From Callipepla californica brunnescens (Eukaryota > Chordata > Aves > Galliformes > Odontophoridae), in NCBI GenBank assembly GCA_023055505.1, contig JALIRH010000004.1, positions 20,083,368 through 20,147,367 of the forward strand: a stretch of 64,000 nt of DNA, in the 5' to 3' direction. Both the position numbers and the translations under genes were made by a program. The notes beneath the pieces were generated by a model. It searched no databases. It was given only the letters and a program-made list of their open reading frames with translations, and had not been told where the DNA came from. Shown piece after piece: positions 36,511 through 51,819 of the stretch; the stretch's first letter is position 1; every line of letters starts with the position of its first letter.

Positions 36511-36553
36511 TAGAATAGAATACATTCTTATTCCTGCAGTCATCCAATGCTCA

Positions 36554-36736
<183 letters not shown>

Positions 36737-37699
36737 TTACATTCAAAAGACATTAAAAAAAAACAAAAAACAACAACAATCACCTAAAGTGATTGTCTTC
36801 CTGTCACATATTTAGCTCTAGGGGTTGACCATAGAATACTCTTATCCTTGAATATGAAAACAAGTAATAACACAGCTAATGAGCAGATGAGATGTTCCCA
36901 AATATCTACAACATCAAATTTACAATTTATTTTTTAAAGTATTTATTTTAGTATCTTTCTACAGCTAAACAACATGGACCAAAATAATCTCTGAAAAGAA
37001 AATAATGTATTTCTCCATCAGGGATACTTGAAAAAAGAATGTCAGAGAGAAAATACTCACAGACTTTTTTACATTCATTTCTTAATGGAAAAGTATGTGA
37101 TTTATTTAATTAGAGAGTATACCTTAAATGATTTAGCCAAACAGATGAAAAACATTCATATAATGCAGTAAATATATTCCCATGACATCACAGAACCATT
37201 GGTCTATCAAAATAACCAACGATCAAGAATGTGACTAACAGTTCAATTCTTTCCCCAGCATCACACCCACTTAGGACCACTCACTTTTTTGTCGAACATT
37301 CATATTTACCAAGTTGACAAAGGACAATAATATTGCAATTTTAAATGTTAATCAACTGTTTCATTTTCTTTTTTTAATAAATTTGCAAAGAGTTATCTGT
37401 TGGTTTTTTTGTTTGTTTTTTAACTTTCATTCAAAAATGCCAACAAAATGAAAGGACCAATATACTATATTTTAGACAACCTTCAAGTGAAGTCTTTAAA
37501 GGAACGTGTATTATCACAGAAAACATCTTCTTTTCAATAGTCAGACCTTTCTAATGATGGAAACTTTCCCTCTTTGAAAAGAGTATATGAAAGGTACAGA
37601 TATAAGGAGGTTAAATTTAAGTTAGCTCCCTACTACTTACTTATTAAATTCAAATTCTTCTTTTTTCATTTGCCATTCTCTAAAATTTTACTGTTTTCA

Positions 37700-37897
<198 letters not shown>

Positions 37898-39367
37898 TTA
37901 CATTCAAAGCAAGTGACAAGAAAAGCTCAGACAGAACCCTAGAACTTAGTGTTACAACTTCTGAATACTATCAGTTGACAGAACAATCACCTACTTACTA
38001 GCTCCTTAGGAAGCTCCCCACCGAACACCATTTAAACAGATCTATTTATTGAAAAACAAGCAAAAAAAACAAAGAAAAAAAAATCTCACGATTCATCAAT
38101 ATAATTTCTAAACTGATTTGAAAAGAATTCTCTACAATTTCTGCAAGTACGTAAGTGCCAAACTATGATTAACATTACTCTTCTATTTCTTCTTTCCACA
38201 CATTTAAGTGAAAAGGAAAGTACTACAGACAATACAGTTTTATGAAAGATCTACAGCAAATTTCTCAAGATGAAGTTTTGTATATTCATTGCTGCCATTT
38301 CCAGTTAATGAATCCACACCTCAAACATCTATGACTCACTTTACAGTTACTACGGGTATGCTGAAGGAACATGCTCAGAGAAACACATTAGTCCACTTTT
38401 TCATGGTTAGACTCTCATCTAAGAAATTCAGTATGTGTCCAAAACTTGGTTCGCCCAAGTAAATCAAGTCTCAATTCCAATTGTGTAGTAAATTCTCCAG
38501 AAACTAAATTTCATTAAAAAAAAAACGAGGAAATGGCAAAGGGCAAAAGTAGGGCCTAAACACATCACTCAAATAACCTAACCCTTTTTCACTTCAGTGT
38601 AGCAATATGTACCTATTACATCTTTGCAGATACCTTGAGATCCTTTTCTCTAGGTGCATAACAACTGTAAACCTGTGACTAGGGTGGAGTGATAAGAAAC
38701 AAAATATGAGTGAGCTGCAGCAAATGGCTATGGCCTTAGAAAGATTTCTAGGCAGAGTACAAGGACTAACAGCCATTCCTCAAGCTGCACTGTATCACTA
38801 CAGCTGATTTTGTGGACCACACCAGAGGGAACCTATCATCAAATTATGCTGCAGAGATGTAAATGAGTGAGATAAGAGTCGGCGAGGTTGTGAGACAGAA
38901 ACCAACTGAGGGAGTCTCACTCTCACTGAGTGAGATACGACAAATCTGTCTTCTCAGATCTGACTGTGTGAACAGATGGCGTAACAACATGATTAAATAG
39001 AACAACCATCTGTTGCAGCAGATTTCTTAAAAAATATATATATTTAAAGAGTTAAACAGTATTCTGCCAACAAGAATTAGGTGACAGTATCATTGGCATG
39101 AAAAACCAAATAAATCAAGGAAAGTATAAGTAATTGAACTGTAATAAATGGCTGTATCAGTCAACATACTCCTCCCTCACAATTAAGAGATAAACTGTAC
39201 AGCTACTCACATATTTAAGCATGTTTTGAAAGACCAGGGTCTTAAAAGAGCTTATTTGGAGTTTTTCATTATTCACTTCACTGCATTCCTACAAAGTTAT
39301 GACTCATTTCACTCCTGCAATGAATGACCACGCTGTTTTAATTTTCAAAATTTCTAAAAGCAAAAAT

Positions 39368-39422
39368 AATTAAAAAAAAAATAGTACAGCCCTGCAATTA
39401 AAAAAAAACAGTACAGCCCTGC
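39368..39422. repeat. Direct tandem duplication of 27-28 bp
   Basis: A unit of AATT, an A-run and AGTACAGCCCTGC occurs at 39,368-39,395 and again at 39,396-39,422 with one base difference and one length change in the A-run. This is a recent local duplication in the intron between 37,834 and 41,873. Confidence 0.88.
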
Positions 39423-41844
39423 ACTTCTGCCAACAGCTATGCTCATTTCAGTTTCACAGTTTCTGTGAAATAATATTCTAGTACAGAAACACATTAAAGC
39501 ATCATCATAGCCAAGAGAATGCGCACAGTTCTTGTAAAGACTGAAAGATGTGTTTGGCTGGATTGGGACACATTACACTATTTCCTTCCCAAAGCCTGTT
39601 TCTTCCTAATTTCCCCAGAAAATATACGTACAAGATTACATGTATTTTTAAATAAATCAGCCCCACACATCAAGAGAATTCTGGGCAAATAAAAGTTCGG
39701 ATCAAAGACATTTGCTACTAGAAAGTAGTTACAAAAGTATCCTAAAAGAATTGTCTACAATTTCACCTTATCTAAATCTATAAATCTGCAGAAGGAAAAA
39801 AAGTCAAAAATAAGAATAAGAAAAAATACTGAGCAAGAAACAAAGCATTTAATAAAACATATTCTTCAGGAAGCAGTGACAAAGTTTTTCTCTACTTCCC
39901 CACGTTATCCATTTTTAACTTGTGAAGGTACAAAAGTTAATGGAAATGGCTCCTGAGTGTCAAGATTTTATATAAACTAGTTTCCTCTACCAACATCCAA
40001 CATCCTATCTGATAAAAAATCAGTCAAATACAGATAAAAATACATACACACAAATATTAAGCTACATCTCTGTGCAAACTGTAGATCTCAATATATCCAT
40101 TAAGTTCATTCTTGTCACACCAGTTACCGAAGCCACTTTCCTGATTACCATCAACATTCCTCATCTAAAGTCAGAGCAGTTGCACTGTACTGTGTAATCT
40201 GAACAGCAATAACTAATGGTCACTTTCAGTGTTACTATCATATAAGCACAGGTTTCTTTTCTATTTGTTTGTTGGCTTTTCTTTTTCTTTTCTTTCATTT
40301 TTAAACTGTGCAAGAGAATGATTACAGATAAAAATAATATTATTTAGATTGCTTTCACATGAGGAAGGTTTGTTAAAAAGTGTCTTCTAAAGCACTCACA
40401 CGAGATCAGTTTCCCAGTTATGTAAAAACTTCCAATTATTATTTTTCTCTGAAAAAAAAAAAAAATTACTGAGAAAAAAAAATAACAAAAACCAAGAGGT
40501 CTTTGTGTTATACATGGGAATTATTGTTGTTTGGGTGTGCCATTACTCAGTTCTTTGCATCAAGACAGCATTTCCTAGGATTCAGCAGCATTAAAGTCTT
40601 CCACAGGAAAACTGTGAAGTTAAATTCACAAAGTAAGATTGATGCAAAAATTCTAACTTCTGTAAGGTCCCACAGCAATATTTGGAAATGACCATTTCAG
40701 CCAAAAAGGTAAAGAGGTTAAAAGTTTTTAAGAAAAAAAAGAACCTTTGAATTCAAAGGTTACAAAGTTCACCATACTTTGAAGTAGAAGAGTATTAAAA
40801 ATGTTGTATTATTACAATTTAACAACTCTAATTTGAATTCCATGATCTCTAGACCAATTCAAAAAAGCAAATACAGACTCCCTGAATCTTCTTATTCGGC
40901 TGTGTATTAATAGATGCTTTTGTGAAATTCTTTAAAAAGATATGAACACAGGAACAGTTTGCCAACACTATCACATGTGACATACTTGCCCTCTTAAATC
41001 TATAAAGGCTGTCAATTTCTGTAGCAATGTGACCTTTACAGCTGATTAGCCAGCACCATATGTCATGCAGATTTTGTTTTATTCGAACTCAGAGCTCAGA
41101 AAAAATCTGGCTGCTGACAGAGACCAATAGATTAGTCATAATCTTTCAGATTCAGAATAAATTGTTTAAAAAAAAAAGTATTTAAAGTGTTTTATTAAAA
41201 GACTCTTTTTATTCAGATACCATGAAAAGCGGTGAAGAGATAGCACTGCATACTTACCTACATTACTACATTCAGACACTAAAGTAGTAAAAGATGCATC
41301 AGAAGCGAGTATCCAAAGCCACATTGCTGAAGAGAGAAGGAACTGAACCCAGGAAGTATTCTAGATACTACTTTTTCTGCAAATTAAAGGATTCAAAATT
41401 GTGGGATTTGGGTGGGTTTTTGTTATTGTTGTTGTTATCTGTTCTATTTCTGCTATGCTGTTGTTGTTTTCATAATTATGCTTCCAAATTCAAGCTTAGA
41501 AAACTCTTTGCAAGTATTGACAAGAAAAAAATAAAAAGAAATATTATCATTGGTGCTAAATGAAAGACTATCAACTAACTAGATAGGTTTCCTCTTTCAA
41601 AAGTCTCCTTTTTCTGTACAAAAAAAAAATAGAGAGTAAAAAAAAGTCAAAAGAGCAAACAGATCCAGAATGAAGTACAGATGAACACAGGTTTTGCAAG
41701 CAATTTAATTTTTCATCCTGTTACAAAGAAAAAGTTAATTGTAGCAAAACTTTCAGAAGGCAAGTAAGTAAAACCTTAGAAAATACAGAGTATTTAAACT
41801 AAATTGTGATTGTATTATTTTTTTAAAGATAAACTGCCATGCTA

Positions 41845-42021
<177 letters not shown>

Positions 42022-43737
42022 CTACATTGAAGAAACAAACAAAAATAGATTACAAATGGAGGAGAAGAATAAAACATCAATACTTCTTCACACCGTCTTC
42101 CAAACTGCAAACACTGTTGTAGTAGATTTTAGACTACATAACTGTACCCTTTAGTTAAGTTATTCAATATCTACACATCTATGGCTAACCACAGAAAATC
42201 TGGAAGAGGATTCTAGGAAAACAAGTTAAAACGCATGATACCCATCGGCACTAAGCCTTCCCAATTTCATACAATGTAAGAGTACAACTCCCAGCATGAA
42301 TCTAACCAAAGTCAGCATGCTGAATATATGCTTTCCTCAAATAGCCATATGCTACCCAGAGACCTTCAAAAAAGAAATGCACAGTGACATTTTAATATAA
42401 GCTATCCTCTTTTCCTCCCTCCCACCTCAGAAATACAAGCATTGAATGCTAAAGGTATGAAAGTACTTCAGAGTTACTACAAAAAGCCAGAATTTTCTAT
42501 TCTGTGCAATGACTTACACATGACAAAAGATTTGAATACGTATATCAACATTACTTATTTGCCCATAGTTCACTAACGCCATTCTTATTAACACACATAC
42601 TGAAGGAACAGGCACCACTAAAAGATTCATCTGTTTGAGGAAGAAGTAAAAAGAATGCTCCTCGCATATGCCTCGTTCAGAGCAAATATTAATAGTAATG
42701 TTTTCACTCTGCTCACAGCAGACAAGGACCTGTCTTCTTTCAGTATCAAAATGTCAATGCTATTTCATATGTTTTCATGTTGTGATCCCCCCCTGTAGCT
42801 ACCATTCTTCAACTGATAAAAAAGAGACAAAATGAACTTACCCTAAGCAATATACTTACTTTTCATTTTAATTTTTTTAATATATTTTACCTTTAAATGA
42901 ATTACTTTCTAAACATCATTTGAAAATGTAAATTTGCTAAGGTTATATGACTACAGCATATTAAATGTTGTCTAAACGTTCTAGAGATCAAGAGACCAGC
43001 AACCTTCTAATTCTAATAACTGATCCAATGTCTCCTAATCCAGACAAACAGCCATGTATCTCAAAAGGAAAAAGCTTCTTAAAAGATAGCCTACTCATTT
43101 TCTTGCAAATCATATCACATTGAATTTTTATTCTGTATGATTATAACAATACTCAGTAATTCTTCATGCACTTCACGATTTCAAGGTTTTTTAACCATTA
43201 TAGGCAGGTCTCATTTCAATATTTTTTATATCAGGAAAACATGGACCAAGATACCACCCACCAGTTTTCACTTCTGGTCTCTCAATGTCACCTTTAAAAA
43301 GGTACATTGTATAGACTGCACTCTACATTAAGACTTCATAACTAACTCACCCCTACATATCTGCTTCCATTGCAACATCTGCTGATTGCAAACTGAGGTT
43401 ATCATCTCTTTCTGTTAAGCACACTAGCTATTGGCAAATTTAATCTCCTCTCAGTCCGCCTCTAAACTTTCTCTGATGCACTAAAACAAGCACACTATCA
43501 ACAAAGGCTTAAGCTTGTTCCTCCTAAACCTGTTTATTTTAAAAAATTAACAAGTTTAAGTACAGAGTATCACAAATTCTGAGTAAGCCAACGTCTTCAG
43601 GCATCATTTGTTTCAGGTACTAATTGGCGAGGGATGTAGATATAACTGTGCAATGACTGTTAGTCCCTGCAGAATGGAAAGAGATGTCATGTAAACGTTA
43701 GAAAAAATAGCACGTTTAATGGGACTACACATAAAGG

Positions 43738-43865
43738 CATTTCACAGAGTCACAGAACTGTAAGGGGTTGGAAGGGACCTCTAGCAATCTAGTCCAACCT
43801 CCCTGCCAAAGCAGGCTCCCTAGACTAGGTTCCACAGGTAGGTGTCCAGGTGGGTTGTACGTCTG
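43738..43865 (-). mobile_element. CR1 3' fragment
   Basis: Plus strand CACAGAGTCACAGAACTGTA then GGGGTTGGAAGGGACCTCTA, AGTCCAACCTCCCTGCCAAA and GGTGTCCAGGTGGGTT is a standard CR1 3' end in reverse. It closely resembles the copy at 50,090. Confidence 0.92.
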
Positions 43866-44314
43866 TATGTACACGTATCTCTGAGAGATGCAGTTCTTAA
43901 CTAATTTGGTCATGTTAAGCCAGAACTTCTTGGGCTGGTAATGCCTCTGTATCTTCCTGAGCACTGAGCTAAGGAACTAGGCTCAAACAGCTGAACACAG
44001 ACGCCCATTTTTAGCACAAGCACTAATCTAAGTACAGCAGGGACAGTGAAAATGCATGGTAGAAAGGTGAAAAAGGATAGAGATGACACAGTCACCCTTG
44101 TCACTTTTACAGACTTAGAGCAGTTAATCATGTAATTTCAATTTATCAGCTTTAAGAAATGGCCAGATTGAGCAAGACTGCCTCTGAAAGGCTTTTTTTC
44201 TGCTTGTGGGCTAAAATAAACAAACAAGCAACCATATTAATAAACAGATCAATTTCTGTCCTCAGATGAAGCACACCAGAATCATTAACATACACCCAAT
44301 AATCATGGCACACA

Positions 44315-44820
44315 TTAATTCCAGGCACTAATGAACTGCTCTTTGATGTCAGAAAAATCGTTTTTCACCTCCTTTGTCACTAGGTCACACATGAAATTCA
44401 TCAATGAGCTTGCACTTCCCTTGGTCTTCTTTTTGCTGCCAACATTCCTATGGAAGTCTTTCTGGTTGCTTCTCAATGATCTCCCCAGTTTCAACTGCAG
44501 GCTGAGCTCTGGTTTTCTTAAATTCCAATTTCCTCTTGGGCAGCCCAGCACCTTTTCCACCTTCTGTCTGTTCTAAACAATTTCGCTTTTGAGTTAAGAC
44601 AGAAGTTGCCAATTCAGTCATATTGGTATCCTGCTACATCTGCTCAATGTCTTCCACCTTGACAAGGATGCTGTTGCACTCTTTTACACCTACACCACAC
44701 TTTTCCACTCCGTACATAAGTTTCACACATCTCATCTTTGCATTCAGAATCTCTTGACCCAAACTCATTCTCTGCATCCTCTTCTCCAAAGGCAGCAGGG
44801 AGTCAACACTGAGTGAAACA
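44315..44820 (-). pseudogene. Coding relic; CR1-like endonuclease-RT linker in its lower half
   Basis: The minus strand from 44,560 down is open for 81 codons and includes LQLKLGRSLRSNQKDFHRNV then GSKKKTKGSASSLMNFMCDL. This resembles the linker between endonuclease and reverse transcriptase in CR1 ORF2 (LELKLAxxVKxNKKxFYxYI...). Upstream, in another minus frame (44,820-44,650), a charged stretch LEKRMQRMSLGQEILNAKMR can be read; it looks coiled-coil-like and does not fit CR1. It could be a second relic. A CR1 3' end lies 450 bp downstream in the same orientation, so part may be one deleted element. The origin of the upper half is unknown. Confidence 0.45.
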
Positions 44821-45724
44821 GTTAGAGGGTGACACTGAGAAGAAAAAAGACTTCTATAACACCTTGTTTATGTTTACCTCCCAAACTAGAATCACCATGA
44901 AGAATATTACACAAAATAAAATTTGAGCATAGTTTTATAAAACAGCCATATCCAAAAACTCCAGGTGTGATTTTATTATTACAAAGACCAAGATCCCGAA
45001 AAGCAAAAATTCTCAAGTCTACACCAGCTGCAAATCTATATATAACTTCCAGAATGTTCTAACTGGTTGCAATAAAATACTCTCCAGCTACCACACCACA
45101 GAGCTGTCATTCTTCAACAGGGAGAGAGAAAGCAGGGTATCAGAGAACTCCACAAGGAACAATCAGAGAGAGCACTAAAAAGGGTCAGGGCTCCTTCCTA
45201 GAAAATCTTGAAGTCCACTGGCTTACACAGCCCCATCTTCCTACACAAGGAATTGATAAACTAGCAAAAACCATCAATAATTATTTTATGCTAGATTATG
45301 AAATATATTTAAATATATGTGTTGAGCATTATAGAATCACCGAAATTTGCATGATACTGGTTTTCCCACTGGCAGCCTGTACTATGAAACCCTTTTTTCA
45401 GAAAGTATATCACCTTAAACGTAATTAAGAAATCCTCACGTTTTGCTACAGAAATCAAGAAACTGAATTGACTCACAGACAATGTCTGGCATTCATCTAT
45501 TTGATTGGAAAAAACCTACAAGTTGAAATTTATAATCACACAAAATAAGATAGGAAAAAACATCAAATGGAAGAAAACATCCTCTACTGCATACATTTAA
45601 AGACCAGCAAGGTCTGGAAAGAACATCCCAAAAGAAGTAACCAGTCTCACAATCTGATTAGTTTCGATAAGATGCTTGATTGATTTCCAAAATGACTGAC
45701 ATAATCACTAGCTAACTGGATTCA

Positions 45725-45941
<217 letters not shown>

Positions 45942-48161
45942 CTGCAGAATAAGAGCAGAACACGAATTAAAGAAACAGTCACATTTCTCACACAGTATGT
46001 TAACCAGGATTTTGTATCCTATAATGACTTATTAGAATTACAGCCAAGTAACTTCCAGTACAGAAAGAAATCCAAGTATATTGTTCCTTGTTTTTTTTAA
46101 ATCTATTAATAAGAACATGTAGGAAGTTTCAAACTGCTGCAAATCATAAACACTCTTATTTTAACAATAATAACTTTTAATCAACTAAATTATTAACACT
46201 TCAGTATATAATGGTTTAAATAATAGTAATATTTAATAACAACATTAAAAATATATTAACCTAAAAATTAATTTAAAATGGATACTTAAATTGGAATTTT
46301 AATTTATTTTAAACTTATTGTAACGCCTACCAACTACCCATGTTTTATAATGTAGTGCACACACACCATGTATTATGTCTGCAAGTATAGTTTCACTGGT
46401 TTATGCCAGGCAACAAATAACTAAAGAAAATCAAAACAAACAAACAAACAAAAAAAACCTGAAATAACTTCTGTTGAGTATCTCAGTTTAATTCTTTCAT
46501 TTACTTTTGGTAATCAACTTTAAAGCAAAACCGTATGTATAGCAATATATGTGTAATACTGGGGGGGAGGAGGAAGATTAATCCACATGCAATGGTTTTC
46601 ATTACCAGCTACTCTAATCATTTAAAAGCTTACTTCAATTCTTTGCTACCAGCTTCTCTGGAACTGTGCTTGTTACACTGATACAGTGATAGAAGCTTCC
46701 TTATTGAATAAGACTCTTAAAAAACTTATTTGTTTCAGTTTTATTTCAATCACTTTCAAAATAGTATAAGCTAAAACTGGAAAATCCTCCTTCCCTAGAA
46801 TCATCACCCAAATACTGAACAACCATTCTGATGTAAACGCACAGGAAGTCATTTCATATGTAGAAATGCTCAGTTTAATACCAAACACAAGAAATTAAAC
46901 TAACAAAACCCCTACCACTTAATCAATCTAAGACAGGTTTAACACAACAGTAATTACATTTGGCTGTGAGTTTTTGTTCAATATTTACACTCTTTCATAC
47001 TCATTTTTCCTAATTCATTTATGCCTTTCTTCCTTCAATTGTAATTTTTGACATTTGAACCAAACAAAACAGAAACCTCTGGGGGAAAATTAATCTGAAT
47101 TAGTTGAAGATTTAAATTTGTACCTAATTAGTTAGAGTGGATTAAATACCTGTGAAAGCACAGTTATTACAAATACACAGCTTGAATTGCTTTAATTCAA
47201 ACAAATGAAGGGAAACCAAATTGAGATTTTGTATTCTGAGTCAAAGTGCCCACCCCAGAATTTAATCAAGTTGAAGTAAACCAATTTCCATTCTACTGCT
47301 GCTGGTAAATTCTCCCCTGCAGATAAGGTCAGAATTATAAAGTAAGTTGTAGTAATTTAAGTTAACACTCCTTGCATTACTGAACCACTGACTATAATTA
47401 CTGGCCTTTTTGATAGAGTTATCATAACACAGACAAGAACCAAATAAGCTAAAGAGTAAATTAAACAGCAGTAACTAGTTGACAAAAGTATATTAAACAC
47501 TTCTAAAATTACACGTTTATAGCATGCTCCATGATTTTTCCATTTGCTTCAATCTTTGTTTACCCTTCCACCTCTTTTCAATTATGTGGTGTTTTTCACT
47601 AAGTACTGTGTTTACTCCTATAACTTTTTTTTTTTCCTACTTTATTTCCCCCCTTCGCACTGCTTTAAAAAGAAAAAAAGTAAAAGCAGTGGAGAGAGTA
47701 TTCATCTGGCTGGAATGAGATCAAAACTGGACAAGAATTTTGCTAAAGCTTTTGCACAGGTGAAATTCATCATCTGTACAAAAAGTATATGCTTTGTTAA
47801 ATATATGACAACAATGGTTTTAGAGATTCTGTATCAGTACTGCTATGAGCCTTGATCTAATATTTGATTAGATAGCTTTTTTTTTTTTGTATATATATAT
47901 TTCAAATGCCAATTTTACTCACAACTCCAATAAATGTTTCTGAGAGCTCTTGATTCCTGAATTTTTGAGCACACTATGACAGCATCAGTAAGTAACCCAG
48001 AACGCAATGTTACCGTACGTATGTATATCAACAGAAACATACCGTGTTTTTAAGAATTACTTTAAAAGTATCATAATACTGCATATAAAACCTGAACAAC
48101 CAGGACAAAAATCTTCTTCGTTTATTCACAATTCCTCAATCTTACTCATAAAGAATGAGAA

Positions 48162-48435
48162 TATCCCGAGTTGGAAGCAACCCACAAGGATCACTGAGCC
48201 CAGTTCCCGGCTCCACACAGCACCACCCAAAGTTCAACCCCTATGTCTGAGGGCACTGTCCAAACACTCCTTGAACTCCAGCACCTGGGGCCAGGCCCAA
48301 TGCCCTGGGGAGCTGGTGAAGAACCTTTTTCTAATACCCAGCCTGCTCCATGCTGTTTCACTCCTCATTCACTCCCCTTGAGAGGAGCAGTAGGTCACCA
48401 TGAGGCCACCCCTTAGCCTCTTCTTCTCAATTCCA
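48162..48435 (-). mobile_element. CR1 3' fragment
   Basis: Plus strand CCGAGTTGGAAGCAACCCAC, GCTCCACACAGCACCACCCA, CCAAACACTCCTTGAACTCC and GAGCTGGTGAAGAACCTTTT form a reversed CR1 3' region. It resembles the lower part of the 16,095 element. It lies in the presumed first intron. Confidence 0.88.
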
Positions 48436-50089
48436 ATATACTGACTCCTTGTCAAATCTCTTGCCATCCTATATCACTACAAAGCAAGAAAATTTATTCT
48501 ACATTACCATCTCTACTATTTAAAACACCAAAAAATGAAGACGCATTAAAGAATCAGAGGCAGAAGTTCTCTCCTGGCACCTGGAGGCAGGGTGCTAATC
48601 ACTTTCTGAAGCTTAAGAATCTAGCACTACGTTGGTGCAAATAAAATAGCAAGCATAGTTTTACTTAAAACAAATTTCACAAGCCTGTGGAGGTTAATTT
48701 GGGCAATTCTGTGTTCTCCAAGACCCCAAATGTAGGAGTCTGAGTATTCAAGTACTTAGATTTCAAGACCACAGGATTTTGAAATTTGTCAGCACCTCCA
48801 TCTGTTCAGGCAGCCCTTCATGCTCCATGGTGCGTATGTACACATACTGGTCACCAGACTCCAAATTCCCCGTCCTCCTCTATAATGTGTTGTGTCAAGA
48901 CCCTTCTCTCACAGTGAGCTGACTTGGTTTTCTTTCAAGGTTTAACCTGTCTAATTTTAGTTTCTTAACACAGGACTTTGTCACACTTTTGGAAACTGAG
49001 TTTCAGCCCTGCTAATTTTACCTCATTTAAGCATCTAAACACAGGGATCAGATCATTTTTAACCTCCTCTAAATTAAGCCTTCCTTCCTATCCCATGGGT
49101 CTTCTCTCTGGTCCTCTTTTGAGGGAGCCTCTCCTTGCTCCACATTCTTCCTGTGTTATAGGCAGCAACTCCCAGTTAGATACTCGCATTGAATTACACT
49201 CAATCATACCGATCCTTAATATGGAGAAAAGATGAATTTCCTGTTTGTTTATGCGAATAGTCTTATTTCCCTAATTTAAGTCCAAAGTCAATTTACATTT
49301 CTGCTAAATAACAGCTGTATCAGATGCCTACATGCCTGCATACTTATACTCAGACGCTGCTGAGAGAACAATGTTTCTCTAAAGCTTTTCTTCACACACT
49401 GCTATACACTGATTTTCACTGCTCTGCTGTGTGTCCTAGTAACCTTAACACAGTGAAACTAAAAATTTGTTAATTATTAATGCACCGCATTGGGTAAATA
49501 TTTTGATTGAAGATGCACTCTCATATGTGCAACTTAGACTACAATCCTCTTAAAATTCATATGGAAAGACACTTTTGGAGAGGACTACCTTTAAAGGATT
49601 TTTTGGACAGATACATTATAAATGCATTCTTTGGAGGTGGTGTTCAGGACAAAACTGAGAAGTCTCTGAATTTTGGAGGACTCAAATTCAGATTGTTCAG
49701 AAGACACACTCTAAATGCCAGAGATGACTAAGAAGTGCATAAAAACATAAATAGTTCCATTTATATTACTGAAATACAGCCAGCTATTGCTTTCAGCGAA
49801 GCAGCTGAAGACTTTACAATGCTGGTAAACAATTTAAGAGCACTCCAGCATGTTCCATATCCCACTGAAGCAAATGAGTAGTTAAAGACATACAGTGAAG
49901 GCACAAGCTTTCCCTTACTCATTCAAGATAAGAATCCTTTAACAGTGTGGTTCTATAAGTGGCAGTAAGGCCATTTTCTGCAAAATGAATTTTTCTTTAC
50001 TACTCGCCTAAACAGCGGCAACCACTTTAATGGCAATGCATTTCATGAAATTATGTATCCGCCAGTTTCACTATCAGATCAGTTTATGA

Positions 50090-50255
50090 CACAGAATCAC
50101 AAAATAACAGCGTTGTAGGGGTTGGAAGGGACCTCTGGAGATCATCAGTCCAACCCCCCTGCCAAAGCAGCTCCGTAGCCCAGGTTGCAAGGGTGGGCGT
50201 CCAGGTGGGTCTTGAACATCTCCAGAGAAGGAGACTCCACAACCTCCCTGGGCAG
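50090..50255 (-). mobile_element. CR1 3' fragment
   Basis: Plus strand CACAGAATCACAAAATAACA then GGGGTTGGAAGGGACCTCTG, CCAACCCCCCTGCCAAAGCA, GGTCTTGAACATCTCCAGAG and CCACAACCTCCCTGGGCAG is a well-kept reversed CR1 3' end, the least decayed in the window. Confidence 0.93.
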
Positions 50256-51786
50256 TCAATGTCAAGAGAGTAAATGAGCAGGATAACAGAATTACCACAA
50301 TTAAAGGCAAATTAGCCCTTTGGCTGATTTATTTCCAGGTGACAGTTGATGAAATATTTCAGATGAAATAATAAGCACGGACTTCATTCCACAATATAAG
50401 CCTCCCTTTTTCTGGGAACTGACCACAGCATAATACAGTTAAAGGACAATTGATGCTTATAACCAAAATTTAATATTGTACAAACAGCACTCAGTATTCA
50501 AAATTCTTCTACCCACTTAAACTGCTTTTAACTACTTATCATCTATCCAAAGAATTACTGAAGCAAACCCAATTAAGTATATTAAAATATTACATGCTGG
50601 TGGACAAAGCAAAACTTCCCCCCAAACCTGTCACATTTCTAAGAGCTGACTTTCAGAATAGAAAGACTGTCACGTTATGTAATTCATGTGCACATACACG
50701 TATGCTTGTGCATATTAGAATTTCTTCAGAGATTACCCTAAACTGAAGTCAATCAACCCTTTAACATCTACAAAGACTGATTAGCTTAAAGTCTATACCT
50801 AAGGCTGGGAAAGTAGTACAGTGTTGGCCGAATGTAGACACACAACAAAACAAGTAAAGCCAGAAGATTACTTCTGTTCCACAGAATATATGTATATGTA
50901 TATACATACATATACACCTCTTCTGGTGAAATAATAGCATTTTGCTATTAAGAACTTTCTATGTTATTAGTTCTATCTGGCTGCCTTCCCAAGTTGCTTG
51001 ACACTTCCGCACTTTCTACTTTTGAGCAGAAGAAAACCTAAAGGAGCAAAGGAACATTCAACAAATCTGTAAAAACAAAGAATCAACACAGGACATTTTC
51101 AAAGGTCTAAATTCCATTGCATTTATGGTAAAGTCCATTTCCAGAAAGGATTAAAACCATGTTCAGAATGCAAGATCTAAATGCTTTAAAAGTGTGCATC
51201 TGAATACTCAAATTTGAAAACTACACTTACAAACAATTTCCAAAATATCTTCATTAAAAGTTAGGGTCTTTAACGTAACTGAAAATCATTATCTAGCCAG
51301 TAGGTCAATGAGAAAACTAAATTGAATACCTGGACCTAAATTTCCAACTGTATTGGTTGTGAATAAATTCTTTTACATAAAACAAACCACAAAACTATAC
51401 ACAACCAATGCTATTTTATGTTTTTCCATCTCATGCTTTTGGTACCAAAATTCTCATTACCATTTGCAGATTCCAGGTGTGAAAAGCTCCAAACTGTCTT
51501 GTGTTCTGTTGCCAAATAGCCTAGATTTCCTTCTGGCAACTTCTGTGTATTCAGCTATGTTGTTATTACAAAAGTGGCAGTATTTTCTTCACTTTGAAGA
51601 CAAATTACATATATAGCATTTCGTTTCAAGATAACAGACTTATTTAAAAACAAGTATTTCAAGTTTCCACACCACTTCCAGTATGCAACAGAATCCAGCA
51701 CAAAGCATGTTACAAAACAAAAACAAAACAAGACAGCAAAGTTTATGGAAAGAGTGAGCATTTTATCTTTAACTAAACTACCTGAT

Positions 51787-51788
<2 letters not shown>

Positions 51789-51818
<30 letters not shown>
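51789..51818. repeat. Uninterrupted A tract of 30
   Basis: This is the longest homopolymer in the window. I see no gene-like sequence on its 5' side that would make it a retrocopy tail. Its exact length in a genome assembly is uncertain. Confidence 0.9.

Positions 51819-51819
<1 letters not shown>

Noticed and set aside
51560..51818. Processed retrocopy ending in the A30 tract
   Set aside because: No coding or UTR-like sequence recognised before the tract and no target-site duplication; most likely a simple A tract.
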